Shown: positions 16,594 through 25,220 of the stretch, piece after piece
Numbering within the stretch: position 1 is the stretch's first letter
Layout of the letters: the number at the start of each line of letters is the position of its first letter
From: Arenimonas metalli CF5-1
GTDB taxonomy: Bacteria; Pseudomonadota; Gammaproteobacteria; Xanthomonadales; Xanthomonadaceae
Direction: 5' to 3'
DNA: 64,000 bases
Assembly (NCBI RefSeq): GCF_000747155.1
Contig: NZ_AVCK01000015.1
Location: forward strand, 1-64,000
Notes under the pieces: model-generated
Seen by the model: the letters and a program-made list of their open reading frames with translations, nothing else
What the model was told of the DNA's origin: nothing
The model's database searches: none
Program-made: the position numbers and the translations under genes

Positions 16594-17976
16594 ATGCGAG
16601 TCCGTTTCCACGGTGCCGCCGGTGAGGTCACCGGTTCCTGTCACGAGGTCGAGGTCGGCGGTCGCCGCCTCCTGCTCGACTGCGGCCTGATCCAGGGCAG
16701 CGACGAGGACGAGAAGCGCAACTTCGAACCCTTCGCCTTCGATCCCGCCTCGGTCGACGCCGTGGTGCTCAGCCACGCCCACATCGACCACTGCGGCCGC
16801 CTGCCGGTGCTGGTGAAGCGCGGCTTCAAGGGCCCGATCTGGACCCAGGCCGCCACCGCCGACCTGCTGAAGATCATGCTCGACGACTCCGCTTTCCTGG
16901 CCGAGATGGACGCCGAGTTCGCCAACAAGCGCAACGAGGACGGGCACGCGCGGCACAAGCCGCTGTTCACCCGCGCCGATGTCGGCCAGGTGATGCGGCA
17001 GGTGCGGGCCTTGCCCTACCACGCGCCCACCGAGATCCTGCCCGGCCTCACCGTGCAGCTGCGCGAAGCCGGCCACATCCTCGGCTCGGCCACGGTCGAG
17101 CTGCGCGCGCGCAACGGCGTCGACGAGCGCGTGTTGGTGTTCTCCGGCGACATCGGCATGAAGGGCACGCCGATCCTGCGCGACCCCGAGCCGGTCGCGC
17201 AGGCCGACCTGGTGCTGCTGGAAGCCACCTACGGCGGTCGCGCCCACCGCGACCGCGCCGCCACCGTCACCGAGATCGGCGAGGTGCTCGAGCACGCCTG
17301 GGCCGACGGCGGCAACCTGCTGATCCCGGCCTTCGCGGTCGGCCGCACGCAGGAGATCCTGTACTGGTTCGCGCGCTACTGGGACCGCTGGAACCTCGAC
17401 CGCTGGAAGATCTTCCTCGACAGCCCGATGGCCTCGAAGGTCACCGAGGTCTACGACCGCCACGTCGACCTGTTCGACAGCAAGGCGCGCGACGTCTGGC
17501 GCGGCCAGCCGCATCCGTTCCGGCTGCCGAACCTGCGCTACACCGAGAGCGTGGAGGAGTCGCGCGGCATCAATGCGCACGAGCGCGGCGCGATCATCAT
17601 CGCCGGCGCCGGCATGTGCAACGGTGGCCGCATCCGCCACCACCTGCGGCAGAACCTCGGCCGCCGGCAGGCGCACCTGATGTTCGTCGGCTACCAGTCG
17701 CGCGGCACGCTGGGGCGCAGGCTGGTGGACGGCGCATCGCACGTGAAGATGCTGGGCGAGGACATCCAGGTCAACGCGCAGCGGCACACGGTCGGCGGCC
17801 TGTCGGCGCACGCCGACCAGCCCGGGCTGCTCGACTGGTATTCCGGCTTCGCCAACAAGCCGCCGGTGGTGCTGGTGCACGGCGAGGACGACGCCCGCGA
17901 GGCGCTGGCCGGCAAGCTGCGCGAGCGTGGCACCGCGGTCGAGCTGGCGCGGCCGGGCAACGTGCGCGAGGTTTAG
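16594..17976 (+). CDS. Beta-CASP metallo-beta-lactamase-fold hydrolase/exonuclease
   Basis: 460-residue protein of the CPSF73/RNase J-like beta-CASP group. The metal-binding motif HAHIDHCGRLP is near 60-70, with further ligands in REAGHILGSATVE (His, about 158) and VFSGDIGM (Asp, about 180). The beta-CASP domain has LIPAFAVGRTQEILY and IIIAGAGMCNGGRIRHH, and the C-terminal RMBL motif is VGGLSAHADQPGL. These enzymes act on RNA or, less often, DNA; targets cannot be deduced. The ATG is preceded by AAGGA at good spacing. Its stop overlaps the convergent DUF1801 gene by four bases. Confidence 0.88.
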   Translation: MRVRFHGAAGEVTGSCHEVEVGGRRLLLDCGLIQGSDEDEKRNFEPFAFDPASVDAVVLSHAHIDHCGRLPVLVKRGFKGPIWTQAATADLLKIMLDDSAFLAEMDAEFANKRNEDGHARHKPLFTRADVGQVMRQVRALPYHAPTEILPGLTVQLREAGHILGSATVELRARNGVDERVLVFSGDIGMKGTPILRDPEPVAQADLVLLEATYGGRAHRDRAATVTEIGEVLEHAWADGGNLLIPAFAVGRTQEILYWFARYWDRWNLDRWKIFLDSPMASKVTEVYDRHVDLFDSKARDVWRGQPHPFRLPNLRYTESVEESRGINAHERGAIIIAGAGMCNGGRIRHHLRQNLGRRQAHLMFVGYQSRGTLGRRLVDGASHVKMLGEDIQVNAQRHTVGGLSAHADQPGLLDWYSGFANKPPVVLVHGEDDAREALAGKLRERGTAVELARPGNVREV

Positions 17977-18404
17977 CGCGACGGCGTGTCGATGCGCTGC
18001 GGTGCCATGGCCTGCACCGACCACTCGACCAGGTCACGCAGCACCGCCAGGTCCACGTCGGCGAGCTTCTTCAGGTACAGGCAGCTCTTGCCGGTCTTGT
18101 GCCGGCCCAGCCTCGCCAGGCGATCGGCGTGCTGCTCGAAGCCGGGCATCAGGTAAAGCGTGAGGTCGTTCTTGCGCGGCGAAAAGCCGATGACCGGCCA
18201 GTCGCCGGTGCGGCCGCTGGCGTACGTGTACCGATAGCAGCCGAAGCCGACGATGGCCGCGCCCCACATCACCGGCGGCGCGCCGGTGGCGGCCTGCATC
18301 ATCGCCGCGACGCGGCGGCAGTCCTCGCGCCGCACAGGGTCCGGGATCGCGGCGAGGAAAGCCTCGACGCTTGCGTCGGTGGGCTGGGTCTTGTTCCCGG
18401 CCAT
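17973..18404 (-). CDS. DUF1801 (YdhG-like) protein
   Basis: 143-residue soluble protein of the DUF1801 family, whose fold resembles small iron/frataxin-like or YdhG proteins; no enzymatic role is established. Signature-like stretches are AFLAAIPDPVRREDCRRVAA and PPVMWGAAIVGFGCYRYTY, then GDWPVIGFSPRKNDLTLYLM, and LGRHKTGKSCLYLKKLADVD. The ATG at 18404 is chosen over the one two codons earlier because the GGGGGG ribosome site has better spacing to it. It is the second gene of a pair with the four-helix membrane protein upstream. Confidence 0.8.
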   Translation of the reverse strand: MAGNKTQPTDASVEAFLAAIPDPVRREDCRRVAAMMQAATGAPPVMWGAAIVGFGCYRYTYASGRTGDWPVIGFSPRKNDLTLYLMPGFEQHADRLARLGRHKTGKSCLYLKKLADVDLAVLRDLVEWSVQAMAPQRIDTPSR

Positions 18405-18438
18405 GGTCATCCCCCCGGGGTGTTGCGCAGGCACCGTG

Positions 18439-18909
18439 TCATCGCGCTCGCCGCGGCAGCGCCCAGGCGCCGTGCAGGTAGGCCGCCGCCAACAGCAGGC
18501 ACAGCAGCGACGTGATCCACACGAAGGCGTTGGCGCCCTCGCAGCGCCCGCATAGTCCCGACAGCAGCTGCGGTCGCCACGCCGCGAGCGGGATGAAGGC
18601 CAGGCCGCGAACCAACAGGCCCACGCCGATCGCCGCCAGCGCGGGGCGAAGCAGCGGCAGCGGCCGTCGCCGACCGGCGCCCGAGAACGCAAAGGCAGCG
18701 CAGGCCAGGAGCAGCGTGGCGATCACGACGCAAGTGATCGCCGGACGCATCGAGCCGGCCGCGGCCATCACCGCCAGGCCGGGCGGGGCACCCAGCGCTT
18801 GGTACCACGCGGGCCCGCCCAGGGGCGCGAGCAAGTGTGCGACCGCGCCCAGGACCATGACGCCGCCCGCGGCCAGCAACCAACGCGGGTTTCCCGGGCG
18901 CACGTGCAT
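18439..18909 (-). CDS. Four-helix membrane protein, unknown function
   Basis: 156-residue hydrophobic protein that I do not recognise. Four transmembrane helices are visible: about 9-28, 57-76, 84-105 and 127-150. Loops contain GGPAWYQALGAPPGLAVM and LLSGLCGRCEGANAF with a Cys-x-x-Cys-like CGRC motif near 122-125, which could be redox-active or bind a metal. Size and topology resemble small DoxX-like or DUF-type membrane proteins, but this is only an impression. It starts at an ATG 71 bases from the divergent DUF2189 gene and is 34 bases upstream of the DUF1801 gene. Confidence 0.7.
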   Translation of the reverse strand: MHVRPGNPRWLLAAGGVMVLGAVAHLLAPLGGPAWYQALGAPPGLAVMAAAGSMRPAITCVVIATLLLACAAFAFSGAGRRRPLPLLRPALAAIGVGLLVRGLAFIPLAAWRPQLLSGLCGRCEGANAFVWITSLLCLLLAAAYLHGAWALPRRAR

Positions 18910-18980
18910 GGGTCGGCTTCCTTGATCTCGTCGGGGGCCATGATAGCTTCACCGCACCGCCCCGCACGCCCTTGGCCAGC

Positions 18981-19742
18981 ATGAGCTCCCCGCAAGAAGA
19001 CCGCCCGTTCGTGGTGCCGTGTGCCGACCTGGCGCCGGGGGCGCCGCTGCGCTGGCTGGCCCTGGGCTGGCGCGACCTGCGGCGCGCGCCGGGGCTGAGC
19101 CTGCTGTTCGGGGCGGTGATCCTGGTGGTCAGCGTGGTGGTGTCGGCGCTGGCCTGGTCGCTGGGGCGCTTCGCGCTGCTGGCGACGCTGCTGTCGGGCT
19201 TCGTGTTCGTGGCGCCGCTGGTCGCGGTCGGGCTTTACTGCGTCAGCCGCGCACTCGAAGCGGGCCGCACGCCGACCCTGCGCGACAGCTTCGTGCTGGC
19301 GCGCCGGGTGGCGGGGCAGGCCGGCGTGTTCGCGCTGGTGCAACTCGTGATCCTGCTGCTGTGGTCGCGCGCCGGCATGATGGTGAACGCCTTCGTGCCG
19401 ATCGAGGACGGCAGCACGCGCGCGCTGCTGGAGTTCCTGCTGATCGGTTCGCTGGCGGGCTCGGTGTTCGCCGCGCTGACCTTCGCCATCGCCGCGTTCT
19501 CGCTGCCGATGATCGCCGACCGCGACGTGGACATGGTCACCGCCGGCATCTCCAGCGTGAACGCCGTCCTGCGCAACAAAGGCGTTTGCATTCTGTGGGC
19601 GGCGATCATCGCGGCGCTGACCGCGGTCGGCTTCCTGACCGCCTACCTGGGCCTGGTGGTGGTCATGCCCTGGCTGGCCTACAGCGCCTGGCACGCGTAC
19701 CGCGAAACGCTGGACGCGAGCGACTGGCCGCGGCTGGACTGA
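18981..19742 (+). CDS. DUF2189 integral membrane protein
   Basis: 253-residue polytopic membrane protein matching the DUF2189 family. After a short cytoplasmic N-terminus and LALGWRDLRRAPGLSLLFGA, the family's first-helix entry motif, there are about six hydrophobic segments (42-68, 70-92, 115-135, 150-175, 200-225, 225-240). LIADRDVDMV-like text is seen as PMIADRDVDMVTAG and the end is SAWHAYRETLDASDWPRL. The ATG at 18981 is preferred over an in-frame TTG nine bases earlier. Function is unknown. It shares a 71-base divergent spacer with the four-helix protein. Confidence 0.82.
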   Translation: MSSPQEDRPFVVPCADLAPGAPLRWLALGWRDLRRAPGLSLLFGAVILVVSVVVSALAWSLGRFALLATLLSGFVFVAPLVAVGLYCVSRALEAGRTPTLRDSFVLARRVAGQAGVFALVQLVILLLWSRAGMMVNAFVPIEDGSTRALLEFLLIGSLAGSVFAALTFAIAAFSLPMIADRDVDMVTAGISSVNAVLRNKGVCILWAAIIAALTAVGFLTAYLGLVVVMPWLAYSAWHAYRETLDASDWPRLD

Positions 19743-19760
19743 TGGGCGGCGGTGCGGCCG

Positions 19761-20057
19761 TCAGGCGGGATCGATCCGGATGCTGGCGTAGCGCTCGCGC
19801 GCGCCCTTGGCGATGCGGCAGGTGACGGCGACGTCCTGGCCGCCGGCGCGCAGGGTGCCGCGCACCTCCAGCATGCGGCCGCTTTCCGAGTACGACGCGG
19901 TCCACTGGTAGGTCTCGATGCCGCGACCGGTGAAATGGGCCTCGGCTTCCTGCCGGCACCAGGGCTGGAGCTGGCTGGCCTGCTGGAAGACGCGCTCCTC
20001 GGCCACGGGCGGGGCCGGCGACAGGGCGAGGGTAGTGGTCAGGGCGATGGCGAGCAT
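19761..20057 (-). CDS. Small secreted protein, unknown function
   Basis: 98-residue protein with an N-terminal hydrophobic segment (MLAIALTTTLALSPAPPVA) that looks like a signal peptide. The mature part has two cysteines (CRQEAEAHFTGRG and VTCRIAKG) that could form one disulfide, and a beta-rich pattern (TYQWTASYSES, LEVRGTLRAGGQDVAV). I do not recognise the family. It is the third gene of a minus-strand set with the HExxH protein and the lipoprotein, 34 bases after the former, so a shared envelope role is possible. Confidence 0.6.
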   Translation of the reverse strand: MLAIALTTTLALSPAPPVAEERVFQQASQLQPWCRQEAEAHFTGRGIETYQWTASYSESGRMLEVRGTLRAGGQDVAVTCRIAKGARERYASIRIDPA

Positions 20058-20091
20058 GGGCGGTGCCTCCGTTCGATGGCCGCGGGCGTGT

Positions 20092-20607
20092 TCACTGTCG
20101 CAGCCATCTTTGCATGGCCGGATAGGTGGTTTCGCCCCGCTGGGCCGCCTCCGTTCCGCTGGCAGTCATCCCGGCCTGCACCAGGCCGTGGACCCCGGGA
20201 AAGACGCCGATCGAATAGGTCATCGCCAGGCTCGCTGACTTGCCGTGGTAGCCGCCCTCGTGGAACAGCACGGCAGGCGCGAGGCCGATCGCCACGGTGG
20301 CCGCGTAGGCCCAGGCCGTCGCCTCGATCTCGCCGGCGTGCGGGACGTCGTCGTGGCCGGCGAGGTCATTGGACATCGCGGCGCGCAGCCCGGGCGGCAG
20401 CACCGCGAGGTGGCCGGCTTCGTGCAGCAGGTCGCCAGGCCAGCGCAGGCGGGCGCGGTCGAACAGCAGCGCGCCGTCGGCCACGCGCACGCCGGGCAGG
20501 AAGGCGTCGTCGTCGAGCTCGGCCTCGCGCACCGTGATGCCGATGCCGCGCAGGAACGCCACGATGCGGTCCAGCAGGGGATTGGCGGCGGTCGCGTCGG
20601 ACGACAT
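20092..20607 (-). CDS. HExxH putative zinc-dependent protein, unknown function
   Basis: 171-residue soluble protein without a signal peptide. The motif LLHEAGHLAVLPP (about 60-72) is a classic HExxH zinc-binding helix; a second His/Glu-containing stretch, HDDVPHAGEIEATAW (about 85-99), could give the third ligand and a glutamate. VLFHEGGYHGKS near 112-123 is also His-rich. The family is not one I can name; ImmA/IrrE-like or gluzincin-type peptidases are possible. The start ATG shares one base with the stop of the upstream lipoprotein gene (TGATG), so the two are translationally coupled. Confidence 0.68.
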   Translation of the reverse strand: MSSDATAANPLLDRIVAFLRGIGITVREAELDDDAFLPGVRVADGALLFDRARLRWPGDLLHEAGHLAVLPPGLRAAMSNDLAGHDDVPHAGEIEATAWAYAATVAIGLAPAVLFHEGGYHGKSASLAMTYSIGVFPGVHGLVQAGMTASGTEAAQRGETTYPAMQRWLRQ

Positions 20608-21257
20608 CAGCTCTCGGCGACCTTCATCAGCAGGCGCGCGTTGGCATCGCGCAGCGCGGTCAGTTCGCCCTCGCGCTGGCGCAACGCGTCCGCCAGGGCC
20701 GGGTCCAGGTCGGCGTAAGGATCCGGGGTCGCCGCGAGCACTTCGGCCGCGACGCGGCGGGCCTCGGCCGCCGTGGCCTCGTCCAGGCCGGTCGTGTCGA
20801 TGTCGCGGTAATGGGCCTGCAGGGCATTGCGGGTATCGAGCTGGTCCAGGTGTTCGTACAGCGCGTTGCGCAGGAAGGGGTAGTCGCGCGCGTCCAGGCC
20901 CGAGGCCGCGGTGCCATGGTCGTCCAGCGATTCAATACCGATGCCCATGAGTGCCGCGAGGGTTTCAGTGTCGCCGTCCGCGGCCTCCAGCTCCCGGACG
21001 GCGCGCTCGAGCTGCGCGTTCTCGGCGGTGATGCCGCGCACCAGCGCATCGAGGTGCGCGGGCGCGAGCGCCAGCGGCGGCGGCAGCCCATTGTCTTCCG
21101 CGGCGGGCGTGTCGGCGCCGGCAGCCGCTTCGGTTCCTTCGTCCATCGGGGCGTTGGCCACGTTGGCGTCGCCACCGGCCGCGTCGTCGGCGCCACCGCA
21201 GCCACCGAGGGCCAACAGCAAGGGAAGGGCGAGCAGGGCAGGGAGAAGAATTCGCAT
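20607..21257 (-). CDS. Putative lipoprotein with helical domain, unknown function
   Basis: 216-residue predicted lipoprotein. The signal sequence MRILLPALLALPLLLALGGC ends in a lipobox (ALGGC, Cys 20), followed by an Ala/Asp/Glu-rich linker to about 65. The rest (about 70-216) is mostly helical with heptad-like leucines (AENAQLERAVRELEAADGD, ALRQREGELTALRDANARLL), suggesting a coiled coil. The downstream HExxH gene overlaps by one base. I do not recognise the family; it may anchor or present a partner in the periplasm. The frame extends upstream of the ATG only as noise. Confidence 0.65.
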   Translation of the reverse strand: MRILLPALLALPLLLALGGCGGADDAAGGDANVANAPMDEGTEAAAGADTPAAEDNGLPPPLALAPAHLDALVRGITAENAQLERAVRELEAADGDTETLAALMGIGIESLDDHGTAASGLDARDYPFLRNALYEHLDQLDTRNALQAHYRDIDTTGLDEATAAEARRVAAEVLAATPDPYADLDPALADALRQREGELTALRDANARLLMKVAES

Positions 21258-21417
21258 GGGGGCTGGGTTTCGTCCGGGGGAAAGGAAAAGGATCCTACGC
21301 GGCGGCGCGGTCCGTCCAGCGCACAGGGCCAGGCGCGGGCTCAGCGCAGCAACCGCGGCACCAAGGCTGCGAACCGCCAAGGCCGCCGGCGCGTCACCGA
21401 TCTTCCGGCGCCCGCCA

Positions 21418-22182
21418 TCAGTCGCGCGCCGCCGCGGCACGGAGCTGCGCAGCCTGGCCGTGCCCGAGGTAGGCGGTGATGCCGCGGCGCACCAGGTAGA
21501 GCAGCGGGATCAGGGCGATCGCCGCGGCCATCTTGTAGGCGTAGTTCAGGCTGCCGACCGCGAGGAACAGGCTGGTCGGCCATTGCTGCGGGCCGAGCAC
21601 GAAGGCGATGTAGAGGACGATGAAGCTGTCGACCAACTGCGACACCGCGGTCGAACCGGTGGCGCGCAGCCACACCAGGCGCTCGCCGGTGGCCCGGCGG
21701 ATGCGGTGGAAGACGCTGACGTCGATCAGCTGGCCGACCAGGAAGGCGACCAGCGAGCCGCCGATGGTCCACAGGCCCTGGCCGAACACCGCCGCGAACG
21801 CCTTCTGGTAGTCGGGCACGCCCTGGTCCGCGGCCACGCCCACCCACCACGAGGCCGGCGCCAGCGAGATCGCGAGATAGGCGAACACGAAGCCGTAGAC
21901 GATCAGCACCACCGCGAGCCAGCTGATGAAGCGCACGCCGCGCTTGCCGTAGAACTCGTTGATGACGTCGGTCATCACGAACACGATCGGCCACAGCAGG
22001 GTGCCGGCGGTGAAGTTGAGCGAGCCGGTCTGTCCGAACAGGTTCCACTCGAACGGCGCCAGGCCGAGGGTCTCCTCCAGCGCGAAGATCTTGACGCCGA
22101 TGAGCTCGGCCAGCAGTGCATTGCTGACGAAGAACGCGGCCAACACCAGGAACAGGCGGTTGGCGCGCTCCTGGCCGGTCAC
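21418..22182 (-). CDS. yhhQ: Queuosine precursor transporter (VUT family, DUF165)
   Basis: 254-residue membrane protein of the YhhQ/VUT family, which imports queuosine precursors such as preQ0/preQ1. About six hydrophobic segments are visible. Motifs close to the family are FFVSNALLAELIGVKIF near the start, LNFTAGTLLWPIVFVMTDVI (about 55-74), NEFYGKRGVRF and TAVSQLVDSFIVLYIAF near 175-190. The start is a GTG overlapping the DUF502 stop by four bases (GTGA), which is why the longer upstream frame is rejected. It is the last gene of the kinase-DUF502-yhhQ unit. Confidence 0.9.
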   Translation of the reverse strand: MTGQERANRLFLVLAAFFVSNALLAELIGVKIFALEETLGLAPFEWNLFGQTGSLNFTAGTLLWPIVFVMTDVINEFYGKRGVRFISWLAVVLIVYGFVFAYLAISLAPASWWVGVAADQGVPDYQKAFAAVFGQGLWTIGGSLVAFLVGQLIDVSVFHRIRRATGERLVWLRATGSTAVSQLVDSFIVLYIAFVLGPQQWPTSLFLAVGSLNYAYKMAAAIALIPLLYLVRRGITAYLGHGQAAQLRAAAARD

Positions 22183-22829
22183 GGCGAGTCGCCGGCGCGC
22201 TGGAAGGGGATGCTGTCCGGGCTCACCGCGCCGCCCGAGATGATGAACGCCATCGCCTCGTCCACGGTCCAGTCGGTGGGCGTGAGCCGGTCCACGGGCA
22301 CGATCTCGAGGTAGCCCGAGGTCGGATTGGGCGTGGTCGGTACGTACACCGCGGCGAGCTCGCGGCCGGTGCCGTTCTCGCGCATCACCCGGGTGACGAA
22401 GCCCACGCACTTCATCTCGCGGTGCGGGAAGTCGATCAGCACCACGCGCTGGGTGCCGTCGGGCTTGGTCTGCAGCAGGTCGAGCAGCTTGCGCGCGCTG
22501 CCGTACACGGTCTTGAGCAGGGGGATGCGTGCGATCAGGCCTTCGAACCAGGCCAGCAGCCGCTGCCCGACGACGCGGCGCGCCAGCGCGCCCACCGCAA
22601 CGATCACCAGCACCGTGCCCACCACCGCGAACGCCGACTGCGCCCAGGGATCGTCCATCCAGCCCAGCCATTCCGGATGCGCCGAGGCCAGCCGCACCGA
22701 GACCGGGCCGACCCAGGGCTGGCTGATGTCGGACAGCAGGCCAAGCACGAACTTGAAGACGATCCAGACCAGCCAGATCGGCAGCAGGGTCAGCAGGCCG
22801 GTGAAGAAGTAGGCGCGGAGGCGTCGCAT
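22179..22829 (-). CDS. DUF502 membrane protein
   Basis: 216-residue DUF502 protein: a short cytoplasmic start, two hydrophobic helices (about 5-30 and 66-88) and a soluble C-terminal beta-rich domain. The signature stretch PLLKTVYGSARKLLDLL and then VVLIDFPHREMKCVGFVT are typical of the family, as is VPTTPNPTSGYLEIVPVDRL. The ATG is chosen over an in-frame TTG 18 bases upstream that would add six poorly placed residues. Function is unknown; plant homologues (LIKE COV) act at membranes. It is 18 bases after the kinase gene and overlaps yhhQ by four bases. Confidence 0.88.
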   Translation of the reverse strand: MRRLRAYFFTGLLTLLPIWLVWIVFKFVLGLLSDISQPWVGPVSVRLASAHPEWLGWMDDPWAQSAFAVVGTVLVIVAVGALARRVVGQRLLAWFEGLIARIPLLKTVYGSARKLLDLLQTKPDGTQRVVLIDFPHREMKCVGFVTRVMRENGTGRELAAVYVPTTPNPTSGYLEIVPVDRLTPTDWTVDEAMAFIISGGAVSPDSIPFQRAGDSP

Positions 22830-22847
22830 GCCCGGATTGTAGGGCAA

Positions 22848-25130
22848 TCAGCGCGCGGCCAGTTCCTCGGCGGTGACTTCGCGCACCAGGCGGAAGCCGA
22901 TGTCGTCGAAGCCGGTGTCGGCGTCGAAATCATTGGTGCCGGTCGGGTTGGCGCGGGCCGCCGGGTCGCGCCAGCCGATGCCGCCGGCCAGGCGCCGGGT
23001 GCAGCCGCGGTCGCAGTCGGACAGCCACTCGCGGGCGTTGCCACGCAGGCCGGTCAGGCCGAGGTGGCTGGCCGGGCCCTGGCTGGCGGCCACGGTGCCT
23101 TCGTTGCCACAGGCGATGCGGCCGTCGCGGCAGGCGTTGCCGGAGCCGCGGTAGCTGGCCAGCGGCACCCATTCGGCGCGCGTGGGCAGGCGATAGGTTT
23201 CGCCGGTGCGGCTGCCCAGCCACTGCGCGTAGGCGCGGGCGTCGTCGTAGCTGACGCAGACCACCGGGTGGCTGCCAGCCTGGCTGAAGCCGGGCTCGTC
23301 CCAGCCGCGGCGCTTGAGCGAAATCGGCGCGATGCGGTTGCGGCAGCGGGCGTCGGCGCGGCGGGTGGCGGCGTCGAAGGCGGCGTATTCGGCGCGCGTC
23401 ACCTCCGCGCGCATCGCGGCCAGGCCGGGGCGGCCGTCGCGCGGCAGCGACACCAGCACCATCGCCACGCCCTTGTCGTCGATCGGGTCGCCGGCCTTGG
23501 GCAGTTGCACCGCCTGCGACCACGCGGGCTCGAGCTGGCTCGACGCGATGCCGAGCGTGCCGGCCAGGGATTTGGTGCGGTCCACGGCTTCGCCATCCAC
23601 GGCCTGGAGGCCGGCCTGGAGGCGGGCCAGCAGCACCGGCACCAGCGCTTCGCGCATGGAAGTCCACGGCCGGGCGTCGGCGCGCGCCATCTCCTCGACG
23701 AAGGGCGCCACGCGGGCGTGGTCGTCCACGGCCTCGGCGTCCTTGCCCGCCTCGGCCGCGGTGACGATGCGGCCGGCGTAGAACGCGATCACTTCGTCGG
23801 ACAGGCGGGCGATGGCCGGTTCGCGCGGCGCCAGCGCGCGGGCGGCGCGCAGCGATTCCATCGCGTTGTCGCCCGGCGGCAGGCTCAGCCGCTGGCGGTC
23901 GATCTGGCGGCGCGCAGCGGACAGCTCGCGGGCACCGGCACGGGTGGGGTCGTAATCGAGCGCCGTCACGGTGACTTCGGCGTTGACGCCTGCGAACGCG
24001 GACGTCGGCAGGGCCGCGGCTTCGGTTGGCGCAGCGACAGGCTCGGCCGCCGGTTCAGCCTCTGGCGCAGCCGCCGGTGCCGTAACCGCGGGTGCGGCCG
24101 CCGGGCTGTCCTCGACGGTGAAGAAATCGCTGCCGGCCGGCGCCTCCGCGCGGTCGCGCGAGAACCAGGCGAACAGCACGGCGACCAGGGCCACGCCCGC
24201 CACCGCCGCCAGCGCGGGCTTCCAGTGCGGCGCCAGCTTGCCCTTGATCCTGGCCAGGTCCACCGCCGGCTCGGGCGGCTTGCCGTTGGCGATCTGGTTG
24301 AGCGCGCTCAGCATCTGCTGCGCATTGCGATAGCGGTTGTCCGGCGACTTGGCCATCGCCCGGTCGAGGAAGGGCTGCCAGTGCTTCTTCTCGGGCGGCA
24401 GCCGCGGCACCGGGTCCTGGGCGTGCATCAGCGCCAGCGCCAGCGGATCGGCGGCCTGGTAGGGCAGGCGGCCCATCAGCAGTTCGTAGGCCAGCACGCC
24501 GACGCTGTAGAGGTCGGCACGGCCATCGACGACTTCGCCGCGGGCCTGCTCCGGCGCCATGTAGCCGCCGCTGCCGACCGCGAGGCCGGCGGTGGTGATG
24601 CGGGTCTGGTCGCGCTTGCTCAGCGCGATGCCGAAGTCGGTGAGCAGCGGCCGGTCGGCGTTGTCGAACAGGACGTTCTCGGCCTTGACGTCGCGGTGGA
24701 CGATGCCGCGCGCATGCGCGTACTCCAGCGCCGAGAGCAGCGAGCGCAGCACCTCGATCGCGCGCGCTTCGTCGTGGGTGAAATCGCGCTGGCCCAGGTG
24801 GCCCTTCGCCAGGTAGGGCAGCACGTAGTACAGCAGCCCCTGGCGCGTGCGGCCGACCTCGTGGATGCCGACGATGCAGGGATGCTCGAGCTTGGCGATG
24901 GTGCGCGCCTCGTGCTCGAAGCGCTGCTTGGAGATTTCGTCGGTGAGTGCGGCCGGCGACATGACCTTGATGGCCACCTGGCGGTCCAGCGACTCCTGCA
25001 CGCTCAGGTAGACCTGGGACATGCCGCCCTTGCCGATCCGGCGCAGCACGCGATAGCCGGGGATCTCGGGCATGTAGCTCGAGAGCAGCGCGGTCAGCTC
25101 GTCAGGGGAGAGTTCTTCTTCCTGCTGCAT
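22848..25130 (-). CDS. Membrane Ser/Thr protein kinase with C-terminal SUMF1-like domain
   Basis: 760-residue eukaryotic-type kinase. The kinase domain (about 26-290) has the ATP loop IGKGGMSQVYL, VAIKVM (Lys), IVHRDVKAENVLFD (catalytic Asp), LTDFGIALS and SGGYMAPEQARGE, so it should be active. A transmembrane helix (ALAAVAGVALVAVLFAWF) follows near 300, then an Ala/Pro/Glu-rich linker and an all-helical stretch. The C-terminal part (about 560-755) is a formylglycine-generating-enzyme-like domain: HPVVCVSYDDARAYAQWL, YRLPTRAEW and GNAREWLSD. Here it is probably a periplasmic sensor or ligand domain. The start at 25130 (MQQEEE) is preferred over an upstream in-frame start. It leads the DUF502-yhhQ unit. 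Confidence 0.9.
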   Translation of the reverse strand: MQQEEELSPDELTALLSSYMPEIPGYRVLRRIGKGGMSQVYLSVQESLDRQVAIKVMSPAALTDEISKQRFEHEARTIAKLEHPCIVGIHEVGRTRQGLLYYVLPYLAKGHLGQRDFTHDEARAIEVLRSLLSALEYAHARGIVHRDVKAENVLFDNADRPLLTDFGIALSKRDQTRITTAGLAVGSGGYMAPEQARGEVVDGRADLYSVGVLAYELLMGRLPYQAADPLALALMHAQDPVPRLPPEKKHWQPFLDRAMAKSPDNRYRNAQQMLSALNQIANGKPPEPAVDLARIKGKLAPHWKPALAAVAGVALVAVLFAWFSRDRAEAPAGSDFFTVEDSPAAAPAVTAPAAAPEAEPAAEPVAAPTEAAALPTSAFAGVNAEVTVTALDYDPTRAGARELSAARRQIDRQRLSLPPGDNAMESLRAARALAPREPAIARLSDEVIAFYAGRIVTAAEAGKDAEAVDDHARVAPFVEEMARADARPWTSMREALVPVLLARLQAGLQAVDGEAVDRTKSLAGTLGIASSQLEPAWSQAVQLPKAGDPIDDKGVAMVLVSLPRDGRPGLAAMRAEVTRAEYAAFDAATRRADARCRNRIAPISLKRRGWDEPGFSQAGSHPVVCVSYDDARAYAQWLGSRTGETYRLPTRAEWVPLASYRGSGNACRDGRIACGNEGTVAASQGPASHLGLTGLRGNAREWLSDCDRGCTRRLAGGIGWRDPAARANPTGTNDFDADTGFDDIGFRLVREVTAEELAAR

Positions 25131-25220
25131 GTCGCGGTCGGGGGCAGGGCGGGGGGCCGGGAGGGCCAGCATACGGCGTCCGGCCGTTCAGGCAAGCCAT
25201 TTGTGAAAGTGTGAACCGGG

